Shown: one piece after another, positions 25,533-34,453 of the stretch
Layout: each line of letters starts with the position of its first letter
Numbering within the stretch: the first letter of the stretch is position 1
Origin: an uncultured Bacteroidales bacterium
Lineage (GTDB): Bacteria > Bacteroidota > Bacteroidia > Bacteroidales > Muribaculaceae
Length of the DNA: 64,000 nt
Direction: 5' to 3'
Assembly (NCBI GenBank): GCA_902787185.1
Contig: CADAFP010000008.1
Location: 1 to 64,000 of the forward strand
The notes under the pieces: model-generated
Databases searched by the model: none
Told to the model about the DNA's origin: nothing
The model's input: the letters and a program-made list of their open reading frames with translations, nothing else
Program-made: the position numbers and the translations under genes

Positions 25533-26636
25533 TTACTGCACGTGCAAGTAATAGACCGAATCCTTGGGGAAAATCTTTTTGTTTCCCTGGATTTTGCTGC
25601 ATTGTGCTTGAGTGGCACGCATAACCACCTCGTCGAGGCAGTCACCGAACATGGGTCCTGCCATCATTTGCGGACCCTCGACGCTTGGAGCCAGGTTGAA
25701 CTCGATGAACAACGGCTCTCCATCGGGCAGCACGGTCACATCCCACCCCACATAGTCGAAATAGGGCAGACGCTTGTGCATCGCGATTAAGGTGTCTATC
25801 ACCCGTTGGTAATTGGGAATGACCAGATGCTCCACGCCTGTTTCCTGCTTGAGGGACGAGACGTTCATATTCTTGAAGCGGAATACCCTGTCATCGACAA
25901 CGCCGTCATGGTCGATGACACACGTGCCACCTCCCTGCGAGACGTTGTCCTTGATGGCGCCCTTGCCGCCAAAGCGCAGGTGAGCATAGGGATACAGGTA
26001 TTCATAGCTACCGTCAATGTGACGGTAAGTGTAAAGGCGCATGGAATTGAGCGACGTGGGGTTGACCTGACTCAAGGCGGGGTGCTGTTTCACCTTCTCC
26101 TGCACGATGAAGTTGAAGGCATACTGGCGGAACAGTTCCCTGATGGCATCAGCGCCAAAGTCACGTATCTGCTCAACGCCCTCGCCGTTGCAGGTCTCGA
26201 CGGTGGGCTTAATCATCAGTTCACCGCTGGCATCAACCACAGCGTCCACCGCTTGCTCCATTGTAACCTGCTCCCCATCAATGTAATACAAGCCATGCAT
26301 ATTCTTGACGATAGCCCGAGGCTGCTTGACCTGCGGGAACAACTCGCTGTAGATATTCTTGTCGAGATAGGCATCCTTGAAGTCATAGCGGTTGAGGGCG
26401 GGTATCACAAAGAAATAGTACACGTCCATCGACAGGTAGCGGTCGCTGTGAATGCCGTTCAAGCGGGAGAAATAGTCGTCGAACATCATCGACACCTTGA
26501 AGCCACGGGACTCGTAATAAGGCGAAAGTTCCTTCTTGTGAGCTTTGTAGTCGAAGTCCTCGGCCATCACATGCGACTTGAAATACCAGTCACCCCAGAA
26601 GAATTCCTTGTTAGTATTGATATATTGTTGTGCCAT
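25533..26636 (-). CDS. ATP-grasp protein of the sugar-transfer-associated type
   Basis: 367 residues. ATP-grasp signatures include MIKPTVETCNGEGV (about 140-155), FIVQEKVKQHP, GWDVTVLPDGEPLFIEFNLAPS near the C-terminus. It resembles the sugar-transfer-associated ATP-grasp family (PF14397 type) found in polysaccharide loci. Such enzymes ligate a carboxylate to an amine or alcohol with ATP. The ATG at 26636 has AGGATC eight bases upstream; the alternative ATG at 26654 overlaps the upstream stop as TAATG and adds six residues. Substrate unknown; candidate to join an amino acid or the acyl group to the sugar. Confidence 0.8.
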   Translation of the reverse strand: MAQQYINTNKEFFWGDWYFKSHVMAEDFDYKAHKKELSPYYESRGFKVSMMFDDYFSRLNGIHSDRYLSMDVYYFFVIPALNRYDFKDAYLDKNIYSELFPQVKQPRAIVKNMHGLYYIDGEQVTMEQAVDAVVDASGELMIKPTVETCNGEGVEQIRDFGADAIRELFRQYAFNFIVQEKVKQHPALSQVNPTSLNSMRLYTYRHIDGSYEYLYPYAHLRFGGKGAIKDNVSQGGGTCVIDHDGVVDDRVFRFKNMNVSSLKQETGVEHLVIPNYQRVIDTLIAMHKRLPYFDYVGWDVTVLPDGEPLFIEFNLAPSVEGPQMMAGPMFGDCLDEVVMRATQAQCSKIQGNKKIFPKDSVYYLHVQ

Positions 26637-26653
26637 AAGGGATCCTGAGCTCA

Positions 26654-27715
26654 TTAATAGGTAATCACGTCGGTCATCTTCAAGTCACCGGCATAGAACT
26701 CCATGCTTGCCCAAGCCAATCCCACACCGAAACCACAAGCGATGCAATGCTTCATGTCGCCTGACAACTGCTCACGGCAGCGTGACACCATAGTCAAGGG
26801 GATTGAGGCGCTGGTGACATTGCCGTATTCCTCCAGGCAATAAGGTGTCTTCTCGGCAGGAATCTTGATGGCCTTGCGTATTTTCTCGTCAATAAACTTA
26901 TTGGCCTGGTGCAAAAGCAGCAAGTCAACAGTCTCGACATCAATGTTAAACGTGGCGATTAACTCCTTGATGGAACGGGGCGGCTGCTTGATGGCGAAGC
27001 CAAAAACGTCCATACCGTTAACAACCATATCCACGCCACGGCGAAAGACACCTGGTGAGACCTCTTTCTCCTCCAGGGCATCGGGGGTAACGGGATTGCG
27101 CATACCGCCGTAAGGAGCCCACACCGCATCAAAGCCTGCACCGTCAACGCCGTACATGAAATTCATGGGGCGGGCGTGTTCCGGGTCAAGTTCAAGCGCA
27201 GTGGCTGTCGCGGCGTCACCAAACAACGGTCTCACCGTCGTGTCGCGCGGGTTGCGGTTCTGGGTATTGGTTTCGGCCGCAACGAGTATCGCCCGCTTGA
27301 ACGTGCCATGTGACATGAGCGACGCCACGATGCTCATACCATAAACCCATCCAGAACAACCGAACGGCAGGTCGAACACACAACAATCGCTGCGCAACTT
27401 CAGGCGGTCCTGAAGGATGCATGCCGTTTGGGGAGCGATATAATCTCTCGAGGTGCAGACATAAGCAAAACAATCCACATCCTCAGGCTCCCACCCCATC
27501 TTCTCGAGCAAGCCTTGAACGGCCTTAACGGTAAGGTCTGACGCAGTAACGCCATTGTCCACCTTATGGTGGCGCTCGATGCCTGTCGAAGCGATGACCT
27601 TGAGGGCGTCATTCTCGTCTTTATAGATGGGAAGGCTGCGGTTGTCTTCCACTGTTGCTGGCACACAGGCACTCATGCCCGCGATGCGCACGTTGTTAAT
27701 CGTTAACTGTGACAT
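26654..27715 (-). CDS. FabH-like ketoacyl synthase III, second copy
   Basis: 353 residues with an intact triad: Cys120 in DLPFGCSGWVYGMS, His269 in LLHQANKFI and Asn299 in EEYGNVTSASIP. Similar overall to the copy at 22069-23118 (both have ACVP near residue 17, RNP[IV]TPD and GMDVF) but clearly divergent, so an old duplication. It is flanked by an AMP-ligase and an ATP-grasp gene, and two carrier proteins start the same sub-operon. Probably condenses or transfers the acyl group activated by the AMP-ligase. Confidence 0.88.
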   Translation of the reverse strand: MSQLTINNVRIAGMSACVPATVEDNRSLPIYKDENDALKVIASTGIERHHKVDNGVTASDLTVKAVQGLLEKMGWEPEDVDCFAYVCTSRDYIAPQTACILQDRLKLRSDCCVFDLPFGCSGWVYGMSIVASLMSHGTFKRAILVAAETNTQNRNPRDTTVRPLFGDAATATALELDPEHARPMNFMYGVDGAGFDAVWAPYGGMRNPVTPDALEEKEVSPGVFRRGVDMVVNGMDVFGFAIKQPPRSIKELIATFNIDVETVDLLLLHQANKFIDEKIRKAIKIPAEKTPYCLEEYGNVTSASIPLTMVSRCREQLSGDMKHCIACGFGVGLAWASMEFYAGDLKMTDVITY

Positions 27716-27719
27716 ATCG

Positions 27720-29180
27720 TTATTTGAGTTTCAATCGTTGGATTTTGCCCGAAGTGGTTCGGGGGATGCTGTCCACCCATTCCCAAAGGACGGGAATTTC
27801 ATTAGGTGGGAGCAGCTGTGTCAACTGGCGCTTGATGTCGTCAAAATCAAGCGTGCTGTCTCCTCGGACGAGGAAGGCCTTGGGAACCTCGCCCAAAACA
27901 CCGTTAGGATCTTGGGCCGCTATACAAGCGCAGTCGGGGATGCCGATCGACTTGATGGCTTGCTCGATGGTCACGGGGCTGACTTTCTCACCACCGATAT
28001 TGATGAGTTCTTTTTTTCGTCCCGTGAGGTAGAAATCACCGTTGGCGGCACGATGCCCCCAATCGCCCGTGCGGAACCATTCCCCAAAGAAGGCATCCAC
28101 GTTGTCATCAGGCAAATAGTAGGAGTGGGTCACCATATTGCCGCGCACACAGATTTCGCCATCGGTGCCGTCGGGAACGGGGGTTCCGTCCTCGTCACGC
28201 ACACACACCTCGACCAGCGGCGAGGCCGGACGGCCTACCGCATTCAGGTTGTCAATATTTTCGTGGAATTCAGCGAACAAGGCGCGGGAGGCCTCGGTGA
28301 GGCCGTAATGCATACACAATCGCGTTGTGGGGAACATCTCGATGAGGAGACGCTTATCAGACTCAGGTAATGCGGCACTACCGATCTCGATATAACGCAA
28401 CTGGTCGGCAAAACGCGCGATACGCTTACCACTCAGCCTTTTAATATACTGCCAAACGGCTGGTACCATGCCAAATCCCGTGACGTGCTCGGTCTCGATG
28501 ACTGTAAAGAACGTCTTCAGGTTTGCAAAGTTGTTGACCAGCACCAGAGTGGCACCCGCAATGAGCACGCAACGCAGACGACCGAGCCCGAAAGAATGGC
28601 TCAGCGGCAAAGCAAGCGCCTCGATATCACTTGAGCAAGTGCCGATAAACCCGTTGGTATTGCGTGCCGACCCGATGATGTTGGCATGGGAGAGCAGCAC
28701 GCCCTTGGGGGCACCTGTTGTGCCGGTCGTGAACATGACATCGGCAACAGCATCGCTGGTTAGGGCTGGGATAGCTATTTCGCCCGCTGTGGCCTCAAGC
28801 GGCACGGCATCGAGAGGGACACACCGCCGCCCCGGCACATCGAGTCCGTTGCCAAACAGGACGGCAGGCCCAGTCACCGAAATGATATAGTCTAACCTCT
28901 CACGAGGTGACGCCGAATCAGTCACCACGTTGACGACACCCAACAGGTGTGCCGCAAGGTAGAGATAGACGAACTGCGCTTCCTTCTGTGCTGATAACAA
29001 GATGCGGTCCCCCGGCTTCAGTCCCATCGACTGAAGGTAAAGAGCGGCCGCTTCGACACGGGAAATCAGTTGACTATAAGAGACACGGCACTGCCCATCG
29101 ACAAGGGCTGTCTTGTCAGGGGATTCAACCGCATTTCTCGCAATGTCACACAGCAGGGGGCTGTGGGTTGCACCTATCAT
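27720..29180 (-). CDS. AMP-forming acyl-ACP/CoA ligase
   Basis: 486 residues, class I adenylate-forming enzyme. The AMP-binding core MFTTGTTGAPKG is at 149-160, with later motifs EWFRTGDWGHR, YLTGRKKELINIGGEKVSP and the catalytic lysine Lys479 in TTSGKIQR. It activates a carboxylic acid as acyl-AMP and passes it to a thiol. The start overlaps the upstream carrier-protein stop by four bases, so a carrier rather than CoA is the likely acceptor. Lacks a fused carrier domain. Acid unknown. Confidence 0.92.
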   Translation of the reverse strand: MIGATHSPLLCDIARNAVESPDKTALVDGQCRVSYSQLISRVEAAALYLQSMGLKPGDRILLSAQKEAQFVYLYLAAHLLGVVNVVTDSASPRERLDYIISVTGPAVLFGNGLDVPGRRCVPLDAVPLEATAGEIAIPALTSDAVADVMFTTGTTGAPKGVLLSHANIIGSARNTNGFIGTCSSDIEALALPLSHSFGLGRLRCVLIAGATLVLVNNFANLKTFFTVIETEHVTGFGMVPAVWQYIKRLSGKRIARFADQLRYIEIGSAALPESDKRLLIEMFPTTRLCMHYGLTEASRALFAEFHENIDNLNAVGRPASPLVEVCVRDEDGTPVPDGTDGEICVRGNMVTHSYYLPDDNVDAFFGEWFRTGDWGHRAANGDFYLTGRKKELINIGGEKVSPVTIEQAIKSIGIPDCACIAAQDPNGVLGEVPKAFLVRGDSTLDFDDIKRQLTQLLPPNEIPVLWEWVDSIPRTTSGKIQRLKLK

Positions 29181-29404
29181 GATTTGAGTGAATTGACCTC
29201 ATCGACAATCGACTGTACCGATGTCAAGTCAAAGAGGTCCTCGAGTGGGAACTCCAATTCAAGTTCCTGTTCTATGGTACTGATAATGGCAAGGTTTCCC
29301 ACCGAGTCCCATTCGGGAATGTCACCCGATGACAACTCGTTAGTTATCAACGCCAAGTCCACATTCAAAACTCTGGCAATGATTTCCTTGACCTGTGTCT
29401 CCAT
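29177..29404 (-). CDS. Dedicated acyl carrier protein (ligase-coupled)
   Basis: 75 residues with the serine at residue 34 in EWDSVGNLAI. It is distinct from the other three cluster carriers and overlaps the AMP-ligase start by four bases, which argues for translational coupling with that enzyme. Expected to be loaded by the ligase. Confidence 0.88.
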   Translation of the reverse strand: METQVKEIIARVLNVDLALITNELSSGDIPEWDSVGNLAIISTIEQELELEFPLEDLFDLTSVQSIVDEVNSLKS

Positions 29405-29421
29405 CCTTATCTTACAGATAA

Positions 29422-29655
29422 TTACTTGTGTTTCTTTACAACAATGTTGAACAGCTCCTGAATGGTGTCTGAGTTTGTAATGTCATTACCCTTGATGATG
29501 ACATCATACTCATCGTCAACCATGGCAATGATTGACAATGCAGTGAGTGATGACCACTCATCAAGTTCCTTGAACTTAGTTTCAGCGGTAAATAAAGCCT
29601 CATCAGTATCGTCAAACTGAGCGGCAAAGTTTTCAATAAATTCCTGTATATCCAT
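29422..29655 (-). CDS. Dedicated acyl carrier protein (first of sub-operon)
   Basis: 77 residues, serine at residue 36 in DEWSSLTAL. Close paralogue of the carrier at 23250-23492. It is the first gene after a full -33/-7 promoter and is followed by a second carrier, AMP-ligase and KAS III. Having two different carriers side by side suggests two different acyl units are handled in one pathway. Confidence 0.88.
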   Translation of the reverse strand: MDIQEFIENFAAQFDDTDEALFTAETKFKELDEWSSLTALSIIAMVDDEYDVIIKGNDITNSDTIQELFNIVVKKHK

Positions 29656-29713
29656 ATATCGAGTATAACTATGCTATGTGTTGTACAACGACAATCTTAT
29701 CATATTTAGTTGG

Positions 29714-29745
29714 CAAAAGTACACACATTATTTAATTCTGCCAAA
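29714..29745 (-). promoter_or_regulatory. Strong internal promoter before the ACP/AMP-ligase sub-operon
   Basis: On the minus strand TTTG (29745-29742) is followed after exactly 20 bases by TACTTTTG (29721-29714). The first carrier gene starts 58 bases downstream. Confidence 0.75.
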
Positions 29746-29765
29746 AAATCACTCAAAAAAAACCT

Positions 29766-30518
29766 TTATATCGAGAATCCGCCATCAATTACCAAATCGT
29801 GGCCGGTAAGCCAGCTGGAAGCGTCGCTCAACAGGTAGAGCGCGCCATTGGCAATATCCTCGGGGTGACCATAGCGGCCCAGCGGGTAACGCTTGGCGTC
29901 CTCGGCGAGTTGCTCCTCGGTGATGGTGCCCCGATGGATGAGCGGGGTATCCACCATACCCGGGCAGATGCTGTTGACACGCACCTTGCGTGAAGCATAT
30001 TCGCGCGCCGCATATTTCATCACCGAGTTCAAGGCTGCCTTGGAAGCGCCATACACGCCATTACCGGGCATGAAGCTGTGAGTGCCGCCAATCGAGGCAA
30101 TCAACACAACGGACGCACCTTTGTTAAGCACTTTCTTTTTGTACATCAACCGCAGCAGCTCGATGGGCGCGAAAAAGTTGACTTCAAACATCTCGTCAAA
30201 CTTCTCGCGTGAGCCAAACTGCAGCGGCAATGTCGTCGAGTTGCCCGCACACAGCACAGCGCCGTCAAGGTGTGGCAATGCCGCCAGAAGACGTTCAAGA
30301 TCCTCTTTAACAGTCAAGTCGGCAAGGATTTGAGTCGCAGACTCATCACCCAGTTGGTCAAAAGTCTCCTGCAGGCGGTCGGCATTACGACCGGTAATCA
30401 CCAAACTGGCACCCATGCGTGCACAAGCGATAGCTGTCGCCTGGCCGAGACCCGACGAAGCTCCAGTGACCAGGATAGTCTTCCCAGCCAGTGAGAAAGG
30501 ATTATAATTGGTTTCCAT
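29766..30518 (-). CDS. Short-chain dehydrogenase/reductase
   Basis: 250 residues from the ATG at 30518, chosen because it follows the upstream stop by eight bases; a longer frame to 30575 overlaps that gene. Classical SDR: cofactor motif TGASSGLG at 18-25, Ser142, Tyr156 and Lys160 in YGASK, and the C-terminal GHDLVIDGG. Sequence style is of FabG-like 3-oxoacyl reductases or sugar dehydrogenases. Placed between the NeuD fusion and the carrier-protein sub-operon, it could reduce a carrier-bound keto group or a keto sugar. Confidence 0.9.
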   Translation of the reverse strand: METNYNPFSLAGKTILVTGASSGLGQATAIACARMGASLVITGRNADRLQETFDQLGDESATQILADLTVKEDLERLLAALPHLDGAVLCAGNSTTLPLQFGSREKFDEMFEVNFFAPIELLRLMYKKKVLNKGASVVLIASIGGTHSFMPGNGVYGASKAALNSVMKYAAREYASRKVRVNSICPGMVDTPLIHRGTITEEQLAEDAKRYPLGRYGHPEDIANGALYLLSDASSWLTGHDLVIDGGFSI

Positions 30519-30525
30519 ATCGTTA

Positions 30526-31779
30526 TTATTCGTAATCAAACTTCTTAGCCGGCACCCCAATGTAAGTGAATCCATCCTTAGGCTTGGTCATCAACACACT
30601 ACCCGCCCCCAGGGTAACATCGTTACCGACCTTGATGCGCTGCAGAACAACGCTGTCAACACCGAACAAGTTGCAATCACCCACACCAACCGAGCCAGAC
30701 AATCTAACACCAGGCATCAGAACGTTGAAATCACCCAAGGTGACATCATGTCCAAGCACGTTTGAGCCATTCAACACATTGAAATCGCCCACATTGACAT
30801 TACAGGTCACACTGCAACTATCCTGAATGATATTGCCTTGACCAATATTGAAAGTCAATGGATCCAAAACCCTGAATGAAGGCGCGATGAGATTCGGGAA
30901 ATATATGTTCTTATTTGTGATACGCTGAAGAATCAGTCTGCGAGTCATCGGATCGCCCACAGCAATAGCAATAGCGAGTGGCTCTTCTACTGCATTGAGG
31001 TCATCCATTCCTCCCATCACATAGCCGTAATGTGATACCGGGGTGCCCACTTCCTTGTTATCATCGTAATAACCGGCAAACTCCCAGTTACCTCTACCTG
31101 CAGAATTGATGCGTTGGATGCCTCCAGCGACCTCGCGTCCCAATCCACCAGCACCATAGATGGCAATTCTCTTAGGGTAGTACCGCTGATTTTGCTCCTC
31201 ACAGGATTTGATGCGACAAGGATTCCCGTATGCCACAACCCCGTCGGGGACATCATCAACAACGACACTTCCTGCTCCGACTACCGCCCATTTGCCGATT
31301 TTCACACCTGGAATCACGACAGCAGCAGCCCCAATCCACGCACCTTCACCAATGTGAACGTTGCCACACAAAGTAGCCTGTGGAGAAATATGCACATAAT
31401 CCTCAATCACGCACTCATGATCGACAGACGCACCTGTATTTAAGATGCAATGCTTTCCCACCACTGCCCCACTTTGCACAACTGCACCTTGCATCACGAC
31501 CGAGCCAGTGCCGATGGTTGCTGTTGGTGAAACAATTGAAGAGGGGTGTATCACTGTCCCAAAATCACAAACCAGCCTTTCAACTATCTGCTTACGAGTT
31601 TTATTATTTCCAATACTAACAACAATTGGCGATTCCCCCTTCCACTCATGTGATACGGGGATTGTCATCAATTGGTTGATTGACTCATCGTCATCAAACA
31701 TCCCTTCAACATCAATATTCAATGCATTGAGGATGTCGATGATCACTTTTGCATGTCCGCTTGCTCCGTAAAGATACAT
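30526..31779 (-). CDS. Tandem double NeuD-type acyltransferase (fusion)
   Basis: 417 residues made of two complete NeuD/PglD units. The first (1-200) has LYGASGHAKVIIDIL and a hexapeptide helix ending CRIKSCE; the second (207-417) starts RIAIYGAGGLGREVAGGI and ends YIGVPAKKFDYE. The second unit is closely similar to the separate NeuD at 23658-24299, while the first is more like canonical PglD. Each has the His-containing turn (NTGASVDHECVIEDYVHISP in the first). A fused pair could acylate two positions or form internal heterotrimers. It directly follows the initiating PglC-type transferase. Confidence 0.9.
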   Translation of the reverse strand: MYLYGASGHAKVIIDILNALNIDVEGMFDDDESINQLMTIPVSHEWKGESPIVVSIGNNKTRKQIVERLVCDFGTVIHPSSIVSPTATIGTGSVVMQGAVVQSGAVVGKHCILNTGASVDHECVIEDYVHISPQATLCGNVHIGEGAWIGAAAVVIPGVKIGKWAVVGAGSVVVDDVPDGVVAYGNPCRIKSCEEQNQRYYPKRIAIYGAGGLGREVAGGIQRINSAGRGNWEFAGYYDDNKEVGTPVSHYGYVMGGMDDLNAVEEPLAIAIAVGDPMTRRLILQRITNKNIYFPNLIAPSFRVLDPLTFNIGQGNIIQDSCSVTCNVNVGDFNVLNGSNVLGHDVTLGDFNVLMPGVRLSGSVGVGDCNLFGVDSVVLQRIKVGNDVTLGAGSVLMTKPKDGFTYIGVPAKKFDYE

Positions 31780-31785
31780 TAGTTT

Positions 31786-32400
31786 TCAGTTTTCTCCGTT
31801 AAATCTTTCCATTGTTGCCTGGCCGTCATGGGAAATGCCATCACGAACAAGCACTTTTTTTATAGTAGTGAATATCACTTGGCAGTCTATGAGAAACGAG
31901 CAGTGATCAACATACCACACGTCAAGACTGAATTTTTCACTCCAGGACAAGGTGTTGCGCCCATGACACTGTGCCCAGCCTGTGATGCCGGGACGCACCT
32001 CATGCCTACGGGCTTGTTCTTTAGAATATAGGGGAAGATAATCGACAAGCAGTGGACGAGGTCCTATCAATGCCATTTCCCCCTTAAATACATTAAACAG
32101 TTGGGGAAGTTCATCAATGCTTGTCGATCGAACAAAACGGCCAACCTTTGTGAGGCGCATTTCGTCAGGCAGCAGTTTACCGTCGGCATCGTGCTCATCG
32201 GTCATTGTCTTGAACTTGATGATCTTGAAGATTTTGCCATTCTTGCCGGGACGCTCCTGAAAGAAGAATGCCCCTGCACCCTTGTTGGCAAAATGCAGCC
32301 ACACAGTCACAACAAGCAACAGTGGAGACAAGCATACTAAAGCGATGAGTGCAATGGTGAATCCCAGTACCCGTTTTATATAATCACGATAAATCTTCAT
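31786..32400 (-). CDS. PglC-type initiating phosphosugar transferase
   Basis: 204 residues, small monotopic phosphoglycosyl transferase that moves a phospho-sugar from UDP-sugar to undecaprenyl phosphate, starting repeat-unit assembly on the inner membrane. The re-entrant hydrophobic helix is at 10-35, the conserved RPGKNGKIF at 50-58, the catalytic Asp-Glu dyad in STSIDELPQ (96-97), and GPRPLLVDYLPLY. Usual companion is NeuD/PglD acting on a diacetamido sugar, matching the neighbouring NeuD and DegT genes. Confidence 0.93.
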   Translation of the reverse strand: MKIYRDYIKRVLGFTIALIALVCLSPLLLVVTVWLHFANKGAGAFFFQERPGKNGKIFKIIKFKTMTDEHDADGKLLPDEMRLTKVGRFVRSTSIDELPQLFNVFKGEMALIGPRPLLVDYLPLYSKEQARRHEVRPGITGWAQCHGRNTLSWSEKFSLDVWYVDHCSFLIDCQVIFTTIKKVLVRDGISHDGQATMERFNGEN

Positions 32401-32404
32401 ATTA

Positions 32405-33553
32405 TTACTTTAATACTTCCGTGTAGAAGTCGTACAGGCATTGGCGCACATAGCCCTGCTCGAAGCGTGAGGCGATGAGTGGACGGGCATTGGCAGCCAT
32501 TGCCGCTATTTCATCGGGGTGTTCGACAAAGCGTTTCATCGCTTGATAGAGTGCATCCTCGTCCTGTGAGGGGACAATGACACCATTCTGACCATCGATA
32601 ATGATTTCGCGGGAACCGTTGATGTCGGTGACAATGCTCGGCAGACCCATCGCGCCAGCCTCGATGACCACATTGGGGAAGCCCTCGCGATAGCTCGGGA
32701 ACACCAGTGCATCGGCTGCGGCATAGAATGGCCTCACATCGCGCTGTCCTCCCACGGCCTCAATGCCATCACCCTGCTCGATGCGGCTACGGGTTGCCGA
32801 GGACACTGGATCCAGATTGTCCTCGCTCGGTCCTACCAACACCAGACGAGTGTCGGCATGCTCACGATGCAGGCGGTCGAAGGCTGCCACCAGTTCGTTA
32901 ATGCCCTTGTCGCGCACGATACGGCCAACGAACACAAACGTGAAACCCTCGTGAGCCGGGACTTCGATATCCGCAGGATCAAAAAAGTTCATGTCGATAC
33001 CCTTCACATTACCGTAGCCCAGCACCTTGAGGGGCTTGCGGGTGATGTGGTGGTTGAGCAGGTCGCTCTTCACGCCTTCTCCCTCGGGGATGATGTGGGT
33101 CGCGCAGGCACAGGTTATCCGGTCTGTCGTCATCAAGACCCGGCGCTTCAAGCCCGTTGACGTGGGCCATACCAGCCCCGTGAATGTGTGGACACGACGC
33201 GGCACCCGAGCCAGCCATCCCGCCACCATTGTCATGAGTCCCGCCTTGGGGGTCATCGAGTGGACCAGGTCAGGGCGCTCCCGCCGCAGCACGCGATACA
33301 TGCGCCACAACGACTTCAGGTCGCTGACCAGCGAGATGTGACGTTCCATGGGTATAGCGATGGTGCGTACGCCCTCGGCACGGCCATATTCTTCGAGTTC
33401 GCTCATTCCAGTAGCCGACGGTTCGCCAGCTTTGGTGTTGGGCGACGAAATAGCCACGCACTCAAAGCCTTCATTCTTCAAGTGTTTGAGGATGCCGCTA
33501 CAGAACGCTTTCAACGATGTCGGCACCGTTGTTGTTCTAATAATTTTAGTCAT
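32405..33553 (-). CDS. Glycosyltransferase family 4
   Basis: 382 residues, GT-B fold. N-terminal half resembles the PglA/WbpG-type group (SMTPKAGLMTMVAG, VHTFTGLVWPT) and the C-terminal half has FVGRIVRDKGINELV and the donor-binding EAGAMGLPSIVTD. It probably adds the second sugar to the lipid-linked primer made by the adjacent transferase. Its start shares one base with the stop of the upstream LicD gene (TAATG), indicating coupling. Confidence 0.93.
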   Translation of the reverse strand: MTKIIRTTTVPTSLKAFCSGILKHLKNEGFECVAISSPNTKAGEPSATGMSELEEYGRAEGVRTIAIPMERHISLVSDLKSLWRMYRVLRRERPDLVHSMTPKAGLMTMVAGWLARVPRRVHTFTGLVWPTSTGLKRRVLMTTDRITCACATHIIPEGEGVKSDLLNHHITRKPLKVLGYGNVKGIDMNFFDPADIEVPAHEGFTFVFVGRIVRDKGINELVAAFDRLHREHADTRLVLVGPSEDNLDPVSSATRSRIEQGDGIEAVGGQRDVRPFYAAADALVFPSYREGFPNVVIEAGAMGLPSIVTDINGSREIIIDGQNGVIVPSQDEDALYQAMKRFVEHPDEIAAMAANARPLIASRFEQGYVRQCLYDFYTEVLK

Positions 33554-34380
33554 TAATCCTTTTCCTTAAGAAAGAACTTTATGAAATGTGATTGCTTGGG
33601 CTTTCTTTTATTCTCGGGCGGCAGTTGCATGTAATCACCATATAACAACCTCAGCACCTTGTCATACTCCTTAATGACCATGAGTTGATGTCCCTCAAAC
33701 TCCAGCGTGGTGTATTCCTCAAAGTCCTTCTTCTCATAGAATCCCCATTCGTCACAGCAAGCCAATTGGGCACAATGCGACGAGTTGGCATACTTTGACG
33801 ATTTAATCCAATTAATAAACAATCTTACCGACGGGCGCACAAGACAACCATTGAGGAAAATGAACTTTTTAAGCCAGATCAAACTATTAGACTTCTCCCA
33901 ATTGTCGTGGTTCATAGCATTGGCCTTAGCACCTCGAGCAATAGAGGTTATTTCCCAGAACTTGTATAGTTTTTTCCATCGTTTCCTGTGCTCCTCTTCG
34001 TTATCCGAAATTGAATCCATCGGAAATATATCCACCCACACACCTGTATCATATTTGCTCCAAGGAATACGGGTGATAATCTTGGTGTTCTTCAAGTCGC
34101 ACACTCGTGCAAATGCGAGATAAGATTTTCTGTCATCGGGAGAAACCAGCATGAAATCTTTACTGGATTGATATTCCTTTAAAAATCTTTCAAAATTCTC
34201 CCTTGTCATTATGATGTCTATGTCATCATCCCATGGGATAAACCCCTTGTGACGAACTGCACCGATGAGTGTCCCATAGGCCAATGAGTAGTCGATGTGA
34301 TGGGCTACACAAAAGTCATGGATATGAAGTAACACGTTTAAGCTGTACTTCTGAATCTCTTGTAAAGTCAACTCCTTCAT
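33553..34380 (-). CDS. LicD-family phospho-ligand transferase 1
   Basis: 275 residues. The LicD signature GAVRHKGFIPWDDDIDI is at 40-56 and the second acidic motif VWVDIFPMDS follows near 112. LicD enzymes transfer phosphocholine or related phospho-groups from CDP-activated donors to glycans, with the acidic motifs binding metal. The C-terminal 80 residues (CAQLACCDEWGFYEKKDFEEY, VLRLLYGDYMQLPPE) are almost the same as in the copies at 34454 and 37380, while the middle differs. Donor unknown. Confidence 0.9.
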   Translation of the reverse strand: MKELTLQEIQKYSLNVLLHIHDFCVAHHIDYSLAYGTLIGAVRHKGFIPWDDDIDIIMTRENFERFLKEYQSSKDFMLVSPDDRKSYLAFARVCDLKNTKIITRIPWSKYDTGVWVDIFPMDSISDNEEEHRKRWKKLYKFWEITSIARGAKANAMNHDNWEKSNSLIWLKKFIFLNGCLVRPSVRLFINWIKSSKYANSSHCAQLACCDEWGFYEKKDFEEYTTLEFEGHQLMVIKEYDKVLRLLYGDYMQLPPENKRKPKQSHFIKFFLKEKD

Positions 34381-34453
34381 GGCTAAACTAAAGCATCAAT
34401 CAGAACCAAAACAATTCATTCATTCCACATCAATTATAGAACATCCAAACGTC

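Noticed and set aside
25533-26654. Start at 26654 for the ATP-grasp gene
   Set aside because: The TAATG overlap is attractive, but the ATG at 26636 has a better ribosome-binding sequence; both remain possible.
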